Assembly: GCA_019243075.1 (NCBI GenBank)
Contig: JAFAUV010000054.1
Span: 1 to 10,070, forward strand
Reading direction: 5' to 3'
Origin: Bradyrhizobium sp.
GTDB taxonomy: Bacteria; Pseudomonadota; Alphaproteobacteria; Rhizobiales; Xanthobacteraceae
Length of the DNA stretch: 10,070 bases
Positions 1-8,110 of the stretch are shown piece by piece. A program made the position numbers and the translations under genes. The notes beneath the pieces were generated by a model. The model did no database searches, had not been told where the DNA came from, and worked only from the letters and a program-made list of their open reading frames with translations. Position 1 is the first letter of the stretch. Every line of letters begins with the position of its first letter.

Positions 1-206
1 AGGCCGGCGATGTTGAGCGAGACGATGCGGCGCGTCAGGCTCGAGAACGAGAGCGTGAACAGGAACTGCCCGGCGCGGCTGAGCCAGCCGAGCGGCCGCA
101 CCCACTTCCTCATCGGCGGATTTTCGACAGCCGCGCCTTCGAGCGCCGGCGAGGCGGGATCGTCCTGGGCGTTCACACCTGGATTGGGTTGCGTTCGGTC
201 AAGCAC
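1..206 (-). CDS. chvG: ChvG-type sensor histidine kinase, N-terminal fragment (cut by window edge)
   Basis: Only the first 68 codons are present; the gene continues past position 1. The minus-strand frame opens at a GTG (206-204) directly preceded by a proline codon and an in-frame TAG (212-210), which bounds the start. An ATG at 113 is a possible shorter start, and no clear Shine-Dalgarno precedes the GTG. The peptide has a polar, Pro-rich start, then RKWVRPLGWLSRAG and FSSLTRRIVSLNIAG, the cytoplasmic lead-in to the first membrane helix in ChvG/ExoS/BvrS kinases. The helix and the periplasmic sensor, HAMP, HisKA and ATPase domains lie outside the window. It follows chvI on the same strand, as in other Hyphomicrobiales, so it should phosphorylate that regulator in response to envelope or acid stress. 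The identity comes from the fragment plus context; the kinase domains cannot be seen. Confidence 0.85.
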   Translation of the reverse strand, partial: MLDRTQPNPGVNAQDDPASPALEGAAVENPPMRKWVRPLGWLSRAGQFLFTLSFSSLTRRIVSLNIAG

Positions 207-264
207 GGGCTAACACTGCGTTCGATGGTACGGCGCCGATCGCATCCTACCCCGGACCGGTGCC

Positions 265-381
265 CAAGTCAGCGCGGCCTGCCGCGCAGAAACCAAGTCA
301 GCGCGGCCTGCCGCGCAGAAAACAAGTCAGCGCGGCCCTGCCGCGCAGAAAACAGCTCAGCGCGGCCTGCCGTGCCGCGAT
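265..381. repeat. Tandem array of four 29-30 bp palindromic units between chvI and chvG
   Basis: Units start at about 265, 294, 323 and 353. Each begins CAAGTCA (last copy CAGCTCA), then GCGCGGC-CT-GCCGCGC, then AGAAAC or AGAAAAC. The core is a 7 bp inverted repeat with a 2 nt loop, extended by flanking TC/GA after one mismatch. Unit 3 has a 3 nt loop and unit 4 has GCCGTGC in its right arm, so the last copy is degenerate. There are no unique spacers, so this is not CRISPR. The degenerate unit abuts the chvI stop codon and the array fills most of the gap before chvG. If chvI and chvG are co-transcribed, the intercistronic RNA would carry three or four strong hairpins in a row. They may tune the regulator:kinase ratio or mRNA stability (inference). 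Confidence 0.85.
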
Positions 382-1082
382 CAAGCTTCCTTGAAGCGGT
401 AGCCGACGCCGTAGAGCGTTTCGATCATCTCGAAATCGTCGTCCACCACCTTGAATTTCTTGCGCAGCCGCTTGATGTGGCTGTCGATGGTACGATCGTC
501 GACATAGACCTGGTCGTCATAGGCCGCGTCCATCAGCGCATTGCGGCTCTTCACCACGCCGGGACGGGTCGCCAGCGCCTGCAGGATCAAAAATTCGGTG
601 ACGGTGAGCGTCACCGGCTCGTTCTTCCAGGTGCAGGTGTGGCGCTCCGGATCCATCCGCAGCAGGCCGCGGTCGAGCGCCTTGGCGTCGTTCTCCTTCG
701 GCACCGCGGTCGGATCCTTGGGCTGCGAACGGCGCAGCACGGCCTTCACGCGCTCGACCAAAAGCCGCTGCGAGAACGGCTTGCGGATGAAATCGTCGGC
801 GCCCATTTTGAGACCGAACAATTCGTCGATCTCCTCGTCCTTTGAGGTCAGGAAGATCACCGGCAGGTCGGACTTCTGGCGGAGCCGCCGCAGCGTCTCC
901 ATGCCATCCATGCGCGGCATCTTGATGTCGAGGATGGCGAGATCGGGCTGGCTGGTGCGGAAACCGTCGAGCGCGGAGGCACCATCGGTGTAGGTCATGA
1001 TGCGGTAGCCTTCGGCTTCCAGCGCGATCGAAACGGAGGTGAGGATGTTGCGGTCGTCATCGACCAGGGCGATTGTGGGCAT
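381..1082 (-). CDS. chvI: ChvI-family two-component response regulator
   Basis: OmpR/PhoB-type DNA-binding response regulator of 233 residues, a usual length. The receiver domain (about 1-118) has the acidic cluster D8-D10, phosphoacceptor D52 in LAILDIKMPRMDG, T79 in FLTSKDE and K101 in FIRKPFS. After a linker, the winged-helix output domain (about 135-230) holds TVTEFLILQALATRPG and DDRTIDSHIKRLRKKF, and ends in GVGYRFKEA. The start is the ATG at 1082, giving the standard MPTIALVDDD opening, with a weak AGCAGG upstream. The frame stays open to 1241, but that extension does not look like receiver sequence. chvG follows on the same strand. In Sinorhizobium, Agrobacterium and Brucella (BvrR) this regulator controls envelope, exopolysaccharide, motility and acid-stress genes. 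All key phosphorylation residues are intact. Confidence 0.96.
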   Translation of the reverse strand: MPTIALVDDDRNILTSVSIALEAEGYRIMTYTDGASALDGFRTSQPDLAILDIKMPRMDGMETLRRLRQKSDLPVIFLTSKDEEIDELFGLKMGADDFIRKPFSQRLLVERVKAVLRRSQPKDPTAVPKENDAKALDRGLLRMDPERHTCTWKNEPVTLTVTEFLILQALATRPGVVKSRNALMDAAYDDQVYVDDRTIDSHIKRLRKKFKVVDDDFEMIETLYGVGYRFKEA

Positions 1083-1301
1083 GAGCCTGCTTTCAGTTGC
1101 ATCAATGGCTGAAACGGCGAGCATTCCGGTGATGCGCCGCATAATTGGGCTTCGGAAGCGGTCAACGAGCAATGCAAGCTGGGCTGAAGTGTGACCGAGT
1201 TCCGACAGAATGCCTTTTTCTTGGCGAGGCATCCGACCCATCTAGATGCCGGTTTAGCCGAAAAAAGACCTGCTTAGCAATAGGATGGCAAGGGAATATC
1301 G
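1083..1301. promoter_or_regulatory. Divergent intergenic region between chvI and the HugZ-like gene
   Basis: This 219 bp gap must contain the promoters of chvI (minus) and the HugZ-like gene (plus). Visible structure is a 10 bp perfect palindrome, CATCTAGATG (1239-1248), nested in a wider inverted repeat GGCATC (1228-1233) / GATGCC (1245-1250), and an AGGGA ribosome-binding site at 1291-1295. No -35/-10 pair stands out on either strand. I cannot assign an operator; the palindrome is only a candidate. Confidence 0.45.
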
Positions 1302-2036
1302 ATGCAGCCGACTCCCGATTTTAACCCCTCCAGACTGGCAAAATCCCTGCTCCGGCGCAGCCGGCAGGGAGCGTTGGCGACCCTGATGGCGGGCACCGGC
1401 GATCCCTATTGCTCGCTGGTGAACGTGGCGAGCGCCCCCGACGGCTCACCGATTCTGTTGATCTCGCGGCTCGCCGTTCACACCAAAAACCTGCAGGCGG
1501 ACGCGCGCGCCTCGCTCATGCTGGATGAGCGCGCAGCCGGCGATCCGCTGGAGGGTGCGCGGATCATGATGGCAGGCCGGGCCGTGGAAGCGGACGGATC
1601 GGAGCGCGGCGTGCTGCGCCGGCGCTATCTCTCCGCGCATCCTGCCGCGGAGGCCTTCGTCGATTTCAAGGATTTTTCCTTCTTCCGCATTCATCCATCC
1701 GGCGCCCATCTCGTCGCCGGCTTCGGCCGCATCGTCGATCTGACGCCGGAGCAGTTTGGCGCGCAGCTTGGCGATGCGGCTGCCCTGCTGGAGGCGGAGG
1801 AGGAGGCCGTTGCGCATATGAATGAAGATCATCGCCACGCCATGAACCTCTATGCGACAAAGTTGCTCGGCGCGGCGGCGGCCGACTGGCGCTGCACCGG
1901 CTGCGATCCGGAGGGGCTCGACATGCAGGCAGCCGCCGCGACACTGCGGCTGGAATTTCCGGCGCGGGTCACGAGCCCCGCCGAGTTGCGCAAGATGCTG
2001 GTGAAACTCGCGGAAGAGGCGCGGGGGAAGGCGTGA
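1302..2036 (+). CDS. HugZ-family / pyridoxamine 5'-phosphate oxidase-like FMN split-barrel protein with DUF2470 tail
   Basis: A 244-residue cytoplasmic protein. The first ~150 residues match the PNPOx-like split barrel: RRSRQGALATLM at the start, DPYCSLVNVASAPDGSPILLISRLAVHTKNL in the flavin-binding half, then FSFFRIHPSGAHLVAGFGRIVDL. Residues ~160-240 are a DUF2470-type domain with EEEAVAHMNEDHRHAMNLYA (H172 and H177). This two-domain layout is that of HugZ (COG0748), of which some members bind and degrade heme while many have no proven substrate. Heme oxygenase activity is therefore possible but not shown. ATG 1302 has AGGGA six bases upstream. The gene lies between chvI and pckA, divergent from chvI, and 311 bp separate it from pckA, so co-transcription is uncertain. 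I see no obvious iron-responsive (Irr or RirA-type) box upstream. Confidence 0.85.
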   Translation: MQPTPDFNPSRLAKSLLRRSRQGALATLMAGTGDPYCSLVNVASAPDGSPILLISRLAVHTKNLQADARASLMLDERAAGDPLEGARIMMAGRAVEADGSERGVLRRRYLSAHPAAEAFVDFKDFSFFRIHPSGAHLVAGFGRIVDLTPEQFGAQLGDAAALLEAEEEAVAHMNEDHRHAMNLYATKLLGAAAADWRCTGCDPEGLDMQAAAATLRLEFPARVTSPAELRKMLVKLAEEARGKA

Positions 2037-2211
2037 CCGGGCCGCAGCGATGAACGCGTGAAGCGCCGCTCTCATTGTTGCGCCGCAGCATCTCTCCCGC
2101 AGGGATTCGCCTCTCCTGCCCCGATGAAAAACCCCGGAAAGGCCGCAACGCAGCATCTCGTTGATGTCGCTCAACCGCCATTTTCGAATAAACCACATCC
2201 TCGGGATCGGC

Positions 2212-2271
2212 TTGGCAAGGCGGGCGTTCATCAGTAATAGGTCGCCCGACCCGGGTTTCTGAGGCTATAGT
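2212..2271 (+). promoter_or_regulatory. Candidate pckA promoter elements
   Basis: TTGGCA (2212-2217, five of six matches to the -35 consensus) is followed after exactly 17 bp by TAATAG (2235-2240, weak -10). A better isolated -10, TATAGT, lies at 2266-2271 but lacks a good -35. Either would give a leader of about 70-105 nt before the GTG start. This is consensus matching only. Confidence 0.3.
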
Positions 2272-2333
2272 CAGGGTTCACCGCGAGCGAGTTGCTGGAG
2301 GGCGTCATCGCGCTTTCCGACATGCGGGGGTTC

Positions 2334-2340
2334 GAGGAGG
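2334..2340 (+). promoter_or_regulatory. Strong Shine-Dalgarno that fixes the pckA start
   Basis: GAGGAGG ends at 2340. It leaves seven bases before the GTG at 2348 but only one before the in-frame TTG at 2342, so GTG 2348 is the initiator and the protein begins (M)QETGVHNG. Confidence 0.85.
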
Positions 2341-2347
2341 GTTGTTC

Positions 2348-3964
<1,617 letters not shown>

Positions 3965-3985
3965 GCGGGATGTTTGTCGGAAACG

Positions 3986-4013
3986 AAAGGGCGGCTCTGG
4001 AGCCGCCCTTCTT
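3986..4013 (+). terminator. Rho-independent terminator after pckA
   Basis: GGGCGGCTC (3989-3997), a TG spacer, then GAGCCGCCC (4000-4008): a perfect 9 bp GC-rich stem, extended by flanking AA/TT and followed by TTCTTC. With a realistic 4 nt loop the innermost C-G pair opens. The short pyrimidine tract is typical of high-GC genomes. Confidence 0.85.
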
Positions 4014-4047
4014 CACTGCGTCGGTCCCGCAGATGTGGTGCGCGCGC

Positions 4048-4064
4048 TTAACCCGCCGTTAACC
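4048..4064 (+). promoter_or_regulatory. Candidate CtrA-binding box
   Basis: TTAACCCGCCGTTAACC contains TTAA-N7-TTAA with the trailing C, the full consensus of the alphaproteobacterial cell-cycle regulator CtrA. It ends 48 bp before the ATG of the orphan gene at 4113, in the usual place for an activated promoter, and after the pckA terminator. No convincing -10 can be named. The match is exact, but binding is inferred. Confidence 0.55.
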
Positions 4065-4112
4065 AACCCTGTTCTGTAGTGGCTGCGACCATCCATCGCA
4101 CGGAGCCGCGGC

Positions 4113-4475
4113 ATGTCCGACATCATGAGCGTCATTGCGTCTGCCTATGCCACCGCACCGCTGACGCCGACCACCACCAAATACACGAATGTCGATCCGA
4201 AGTCCTACGAAGGCACCTGGCAGGGGACCTACTCGAACAAGCAATCGTTCAAGCTCACGATCTCGAGTGTCAATGGCTTCCGTGCCCAGGTCAAATATCA
4301 GAGCGGCTCGACCACGCAGTATCAGCAGGTGCTGATCGGCAATTCGTCGTTCCGCGTCGGCAACTCGAAATTCGTGCTGACGGGAACCGGCCAGGCACAG
4401 GTCTACAACGCTGTCACCGATCCCGTTACCGGCAACACCAGCCTGGTGCAAGGCAACGCGACCCTCGACACCTGA
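4113..4475 (+). CDS. Small orphan protein, beta-rich, under a candidate CtrA box
   Basis: A 120-residue protein I do not recognise. ATG 4113 has GGAG at 4102-4105, seven bases upstream; a second ATG four codons in (4125) is possible. After a short Ala/Thr-rich start (MSDIMSVIASAYATAPLTP) comes a Ser/Thr/Gly/Gln/Asn-rich body with alternating hydrophobic residues, for example YEGTWQGTYSNKQSFKLTI, FRAQVKYQ and SKFVLTG. This suggests a small beta-sheet or lipocalin-like fold. There are no cysteines, no classical signal peptide and no membrane segment. Third positions are G/C-rich, supporting real coding. It stands alone between the pckA terminator and a convergent thioesterase gene. The upstream CtrA motif hints at cell-cycle, motility or surface roles, but function is unknown. 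Confidence 0.8.
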   Translation: MSDIMSVIASAYATAPLTPTTTKYTNVDPKSYEGTWQGTYSNKQSFKLTISSVNGFRAQVKYQSGSTTQYQQVLIGNSSFRVGNSKFVLTGTGQAQVYNAVTDPVTGNTSLVQGNATLDT

Positions 4476-4493
4476 ATTGAACGAAGTTTTGCC

Positions 4494-4519
4494 GGCGTGG
4501 CCCGTGGCGGGCTCACGCC
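4494..4519. terminator. Hairpin at the convergent junction of the 4113 and 4513 genes
   Basis: GGCGTGGCCCG, loop TGG, then CGGGCTCACGCC form an 11 bp stem with one bulged base. It spans the 37 bp between two convergent stop codons, and its right arm overlaps the thioesterase TGA (4513-4515). No T-run follows on either strand, so it is at best a weak bidirectional terminator. Confidence 0.4.
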
Positions 4520-5328
4520 TTGAAATAGCCCACCTGCGTCGTGGTCGCGATCAGTCTGCCGGACTGTGACCACAACTCACCCGTCTGGTCCTGATAGCTG
4601 CGATTGAAGATTTTCGCGTCGGCGCAGGCAAGCACATGGGTGATGTCCTCCGCGGCGAGATCCTCGGCGCTCAGATGGAAATAGGTCGTCAGCGTCACCG
4701 TTCCGAACGGCACCAGTTCGCGCCGGGCATGAAAGATGCGGGCGAAGAACGCATCCGACATCGATACCAGCGACAGCATGTCGATCTTTCGCGGCACGCG
4801 GTCCCCGATCCAAAGTCTCGAATAGGCACTCGGCGGCGCGCCCGCGCCCGCGGCAAAATTCGGGTCGCCCTCGATGAAGCGGAAGTCATACTGCTTGACC
4901 CAGGGAATGGCGATTTTGGTGTAGGGCGGAACGGTCTCGAACGGCCTCGCCTCCGGCATCCGCGCCACCTGATGCGACCAGGAGGGGCGGCGTTCGGCGA
5001 ACACAGCAGTCGCAAGCGTGGCGACATCGCCGCCGCCCTGGCTCAGCTCGACACACCAATGCTGCGACGAACGATTGGCTCTGACGAGACGAACGTCGAG
5101 ATCGAATTCGCCTTCCGCGATCGGCGCGCAGTAATTGACGGTGATGGCCAGCGGGTCGCCCGCGCGCTGCGGATGCTCGATCAGCGCGCGCAGGATGGTG
5201 GCGGCCGTGCAGCCGCCGAACGGGCCGACAAAGGCAAAATAGTCAGGGCTGGTGCGCCCCTGCCAGCGGCTGTCGCCGGCGACCACGCGCGTGGCGTCGT
5301 CGAAGAGATGTTGAGCCCTGGTGAGCAT
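4513..5328 (-). CDS. TesB-like acyl-CoA thioesterase family protein (double hot-dog)
   Basis: A 271-residue protein with the two-hot-dog layout of TesB/4HBT_3 thioesterases, which hydrolyse acyl-CoA to free acid and CoA. The N-terminal half has YFAFVGPFGGCTAATILRAL (about 30-49), the substrate-tunnel helix, then ITVNYCAPIAEGEFDLDVRLVRANRSSQHWCVEL. The second hot-dog (about 170-270) has RLWIGDR, then VSMSDAFFARIF with D192 where TesB has its catalytic Asp, then TLTTYFHLS and GRLIATTTQVGYF. The only nearby start is ATG 5328. GGAGG lies 12 bp upstream, longer than ideal, so initiation may be weak. It lies downstream of glgP on the same strand, but a 182 bp gap with a palindromic repeat separates them, so it is probably its own unit. 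Substrate chain length cannot be inferred. Confidence 0.85.
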   Translation of the reverse strand: MLTRAQHLFDDATRVVAGDSRWQGRTSPDYFAFVGPFGGCTAATILRALIEHPQRAGDPLAITVNYCAPIAEGEFDLDVRLVRANRSSQHWCVELSQGGGDVATLATAVFAERRPSWSHQVARMPEARPFETVPPYTKIAIPWVKQYDFRFIEGDPNFAAGAGAPPSAYSRLWIGDRVPRKIDMLSLVSMSDAFFARIFHARRELVPFGTVTLTTYFHLSAEDLAAEDITHVLACADAKIFNRSYQDQTGELWSQSGRLIATTTQVGYFKA

Positions 5329-5344
5329 GAGGATACGTAGCCTC

Positions 5345-5428
5345 CGTCATTGCGAGCGAAGCGGAGCAATCCAGTCTCGAAGACCGGGATGCCCAGGTTG
5401 CCTCGTCGCTCCGCTCCTCGCAACGACA
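5345..5428. repeat. Dispersed palindromic repeat (REP-like)
   Basis: The left arm starts CGTCATTGCGAGCGAAGCGG and the right arm ends CGCTCCTCGCAACGAC. The arms are near reverse complements, around a centre containing CCAGTCTCGAAGACCGG. Its minus-strand translation includes GLLRFARNDGGY and the opposite arm gives LRGAERRGN, hallmarks of a repeat scattered through Bradyrhizobium-type and other alphaproteobacterial genomes and often mis-called as small proteins. It sits between glgP and the thioesterase gene, only 17 bp before the latter's ATG. It has no coding capacity of its own. Confidence 0.8.
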
Positions 5429-5439
5429 AGGGCTGCGAT

Positions 5440-5480
5440 CATCATATGATGGACATCAGGCAATTTTCAATGATGCCTGA
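5440..5480 (-). other. Palindrome and hairpin downstream of glgP
   Basis: CATCATATGATG (5440-5451) is a 12 bp perfect palindrome. Next to it, TCAGGCA (5456-5462) and TGCCTGA (5474-5480) form a 7 bp stem with an 11 nt A/T-rich loop. Both lie 30-70 bp beyond the glgP stop and could form part of its 3' end, though there is no clear U-tract. Confidence 0.35.
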
Positions 5481-5510
5481 AGCAATCGAGTTGCCGGCGG
5501 AATGCAGCCC

Positions 5511-8027
5511 TCACGCCCGCGCGCCACGCACACCCTGGCCCAGGGTCGCGACCGGGGCCGGGTGCACCGGCACGTTCCAGATCTCCTCGGCGTATTCGCG
5601 GATGGTGCGGTCGGAGGAGAACCAGGCCATTCGCGCCACGTTGAGGATGCTGGCCCGCGTCCAGGCCGGCATCACCTGCCAGCGCGCATCGATCCCGCGC
5701 TGGGCCTCATAATAGGAGTCGAAGTCGGCGCTCACCATGTAATGGTCGAGATAGCGCAGCGCGTGCGCGATGGATTCGAACCGGCTCGGCTCGCCAGGCG
5801 AGAACTCGCCCGAGCCGATGGCGTTGATGGCGCGGGCGAGCTGCGGCGATTTGCGGATCGCGTCGGTCGCATCCAGTCCCTGCTTGCGCCGGATCATCAC
5901 GTCCCCGGCCTCCATGCCGAAGATGGCGATGTTCTCCGCGCCGACATGGTCGCGGATTTCGATATTGGCGCCATCGAGCGTGCCGATGGTCACCGCGCCG
6001 TTCAGCGCGAGTTTCATGTTGCCGGTGCCGGAAGCCTCCATGCCGGCCGTCGAAATCTGCTCCGACAGGTCGGCGGCCGGAATGATCACCTCGGCGAGAC
6101 TGACATTGTAATCCGGCAGGAAGGCGATCTTCAGGCGCCCGCCAATCGAGGCGTCGTTGTTGACAACCTCTGCCACGTCGTTGATCAACTTGATGACCAG
6201 CTTGGCGTAGCGATAGCTCGCCGCCGCCTTGCCGGCGAAAATCTTGACCCGCGGCACCCAGTCCTTCTGCGGATCGTCCCTCATTGCCTGATACAGGGCG
6301 ATCGTCTCCAGGATGTTGAGCAACTGCCGCTTGTATTCATGAATGCGCTTGATCTGCACGTCGAACAGCGCCGAGGCGTCGACCTTGACATTGATGCGCT
6401 CGCCGATCAGCCGCGCCAGCGCGATCTTGTTGTGATGCTTGACCTTGCGGAATTCCTGCTGGAACGCGTTGTCGCTGGCGCGCGCCTCGAGCCGCTCGAG
6501 CAGCGAGAAATCGTCGAGCACGGCGTCGCCGCACACCTCGCGCAACAGCGCGGTCAGCTTCGGATTGGCCAGCATCAGCCAGCGGCGGAAAGTGATGCCG
6601 TTGGTTTTGTTGGTGATGCGGCCGGGATAGAGGTGGTTGAGGTCGTGGAACACCGTGTCCCGCATCAGGTCGGAGTGCATCGCCGAGACGCCGTTGATGC
6701 GGTGCGAGCCGACAAAGGCGAGCTGGCCCATCCGCACCCTGCGCCCGCTCTTCTCGTCGATCAGTGAAACCGAGGCGCGAAAATCGATATCGCCGGGAGC
6801 GTGATGCTCGGCGAGGGCGAGATGCTGGGTATTGATGCGGTAGATGATCTCGAGGTGCCGCGGCAGCAGCCGCTGGAACAGCTCGACCGGCCAGGTCTCC
6901 AGTGCCTCCGGCAACAGCGTGTGATTGGTGTAGGAGAGAGTGGCGACGGTGAGCTTCCAGGCTTCGTCCCAGCGGAAATTATGCAGGTCGACCAGGATGC
7001 GCATCAGCTCGGCCACGGCGAGCGAGGGGTGGGTGTCGTTGAGCTGGACGGCGACCTTTTGCGGCAGGCTGCGGAGCTGGCCGTCGGCGCCAAGATGGCG
7101 CCTGACCAAATCCTGCAGCGAGGCCGAGACAAAGAAATACTCCTGCCGCAGCCGCAGCTCGCGTCCGGCCGGGCTTTCGTCGTTCGGATAGAGAAACTTG
7201 CAGATCGCCTCCGCCCGCGCTTCTTCGGCGCTGGCGCCGACATAGTCGCCGGTGTTGAAGACATCGAGCTTCAAGGGATCGGGCGAGCGCGCAGACCAAA
7301 GGCGGAGCGCGTTGACGTGGTTGCCGCGCCAGCCGACGATCGGCGTGTCATAGGCCACCGCTTGCACGGTTTCGGCCGGATGCCACATCGCGCGGTCGCG
7401 GCCCTCCTTTTCGATATGCTCGACCGCGCCGCCGAAATGGACGTGATAGGCGACTTCCGGGCGCTGGAATTCCCAGGGGTTGCCGAAGCTGAGCCAGACG
7501 TCGGGATATTCCTGCTGCCAGCCATTGTTGATGATCTGACGGAACAGCCCGAGATCGTAGCGGATGCCATAGCCGATCGCGGGAATTGCCAGCGTCGCCA
7601 TGCTCTCCATGAAGCAGGCGGCGAGCCGACCGAGGCCGCCATTGCCGAGTGCGGCGTCCGGCTCGGATTGGCGCAGTTCGCCTAGGCCCGGGCCGATGTC
7701 GCCGAGCGCGGTCTCGAACACCTTCAACAGGCCCATATTGTTCAGCGCATCGGTGAACAGGCGGCCGATCAGGAATTCGAGCGAGAGATAATAGACCCGC
7801 TTGCGGCCGGCGTCGTAGCTCTCCTTTTCCGCCGCCAGCCAGCGATGGACAATGCGGTCGCGCAGTGCCAGCGCCGCCGCCTTGTACCAGTCGTTGCGCG
7901 TCGCCATGCCGGCTTCCTTGCCGATCGCAAGGCGCAGCTTGGTGAGGATCGCGCTCTTGATTTCGGCCACCGCGAGTTCGTCGACGGGCTGGTCGGGCGC
8001 TTGTGAATGAAACGTCGAATCTTGCAC
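5511..8027 (-). CDS. glgP: Glycogen/starch/alpha-glucan phosphorylase
   Basis: A PLP-dependent GT35 enzyme that releases glucose-1-phosphate from glycogen. At 838 residues it is close to E. coli GlgP. Ordered signatures are RKRVYYLSLEFLIGR (75-89), GNGGLGRLAACF (128-139), LNDTHPSLAVAELMRILVD (about 331), TNHTLLPEALETWP, NKTNGITFRRWL and RIHEYKRQLLN. The PLP site EASGTGNMK carries Schiff-base Lys K672, followed by TIGTLDGANIE. The start is GTG 8027, with AGGG seven bases upstream, giving (M)QDSTFHSQAPDQ. The frame stays open to 8354, but that stretch lacks family similarity and overlaps a divergent gene's signal-peptide region. No other glycogen genes are in the window, so it appears to stand alone here. 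Nothing suggests inactivation. Confidence 0.97.
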   Translation of the reverse strand: MQDSTFHSQAPDQPVDELAVAEIKSAILTKLRLAIGKEAGMATRNDWYKAAALALRDRIVHRWLAAEKESYDAGRKRVYYLSLEFLIGRLFTDALNNMGLLKVFETALGDIGPGLGELRQSEPDAALGNGGLGRLAACFMESMATLAIPAIGYGIRYDLGLFRQIINNGWQQEYPDVWLSFGNPWEFQRPEVAYHVHFGGAVEHIEKEGRDRAMWHPAETVQAVAYDTPIVGWRGNHVNALRLWSARSPDPLKLDVFNTGDYVGASAEEARAEAICKFLYPNDESPAGRELRLRQEYFFVSASLQDLVRRHLGADGQLRSLPQKVAVQLNDTHPSLAVAELMRILVDLHNFRWDEAWKLTVATLSYTNHTLLPEALETWPVELFQRLLPRHLEIIYRINTQHLALAEHHAPGDIDFRASVSLIDEKSGRRVRMGQLAFVGSHRINGVSAMHSDLMRDTVFHDLNHLYPGRITNKTNGITFRRWLMLANPKLTALLREVCGDAVLDDFSLLERLEARASDNAFQQEFRKVKHHNKIALARLIGERINVKVDASALFDVQIKRIHEYKRQLLNILETIALYQAMRDDPQKDWVPRVKIFAGKAAASYRYAKLVIKLINDVAEVVNNDASIGGRLKIAFLPDYNVSLAEVIIPAADLSEQISTAGMEASGTGNMKLALNGAVTIGTLDGANIEIRDHVGAENIAIFGMEAGDVMIRRKQGLDATDAIRKSPQLARAINAIGSGEFSPGEPSRFESIAHALRYLDHYMVSADFDSYYEAQRGIDARWQVMPAWTRASILNVARMAWFSSDRTIREYAEEIWNVPVHPAPVATLGQGVRGARA

Positions 8028-8034
8028 GCTTGAA

Positions 8035-8038
8035 CCCT
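8035..8038 (-). promoter_or_regulatory. Shine-Dalgarno supporting the glgP GTG start
   Basis: On the minus strand AGGG lies seven bases before the GTG at 8027. This supports GTG 8027 over the much longer open frame that reaches 8354. Confidence 0.65.
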
Positions 8039-8110
8039 GACTTTCTATCCCGCCAAAATGATACGCTGGCTGCGGAGGGATAAAAACCCGCCGCTTACGC
8101 GTTCTCTGCC

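Larger units (their letters stand above)
2037..2347 (+). other. Gene-free interval upstream of pckA
   Basis: A 311 bp stretch with no credible gene; short open frames on the minus strand lack coding character and overlap neighbouring genes. No strong terminator hairpin follows the HugZ-like gene. The right half holds weak promoter-like elements and the pckA ribosome-binding site. It is the natural place for carbon-source or ChvI control of pckA, but no site is recognisable by eye. Confidence 0.5.

Noticed and set aside
265..381. Possible CRISPR array (about 29 bp repeats)
   Set aside because: The units are directly contiguous with no spacers, and no cas genes are nearby; it is a simple tandem palindromic repeat.
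1083..1241. 53-codon N-terminal extension of ChvI
   Set aside because: Receiver domains begin at MPTIALVDDD; the extension has no family similarity and would consume the divergent promoter region.
1969..2196. 75-codon minus-strand ORF upstream of pckA
   Set aside because: It overlaps the 3' end of the HugZ-like gene antisense, has Arg/Pro-rich composition and no ribosome-binding site.
5181..5429. 82-codon minus-strand ORF containing GLLRFARNDGGY
   Set aside because: It is the translation of the dispersed palindromic repeat plus an out-of-frame overlap with the thioesterase gene, a well-known annotation artefact.
5502..7685. Long plus-strand frames (421 and 294 codons) opposite glgP
   Set aside because: They are shadows of the glgP coding frame with no ribosome-binding site or domain signature.
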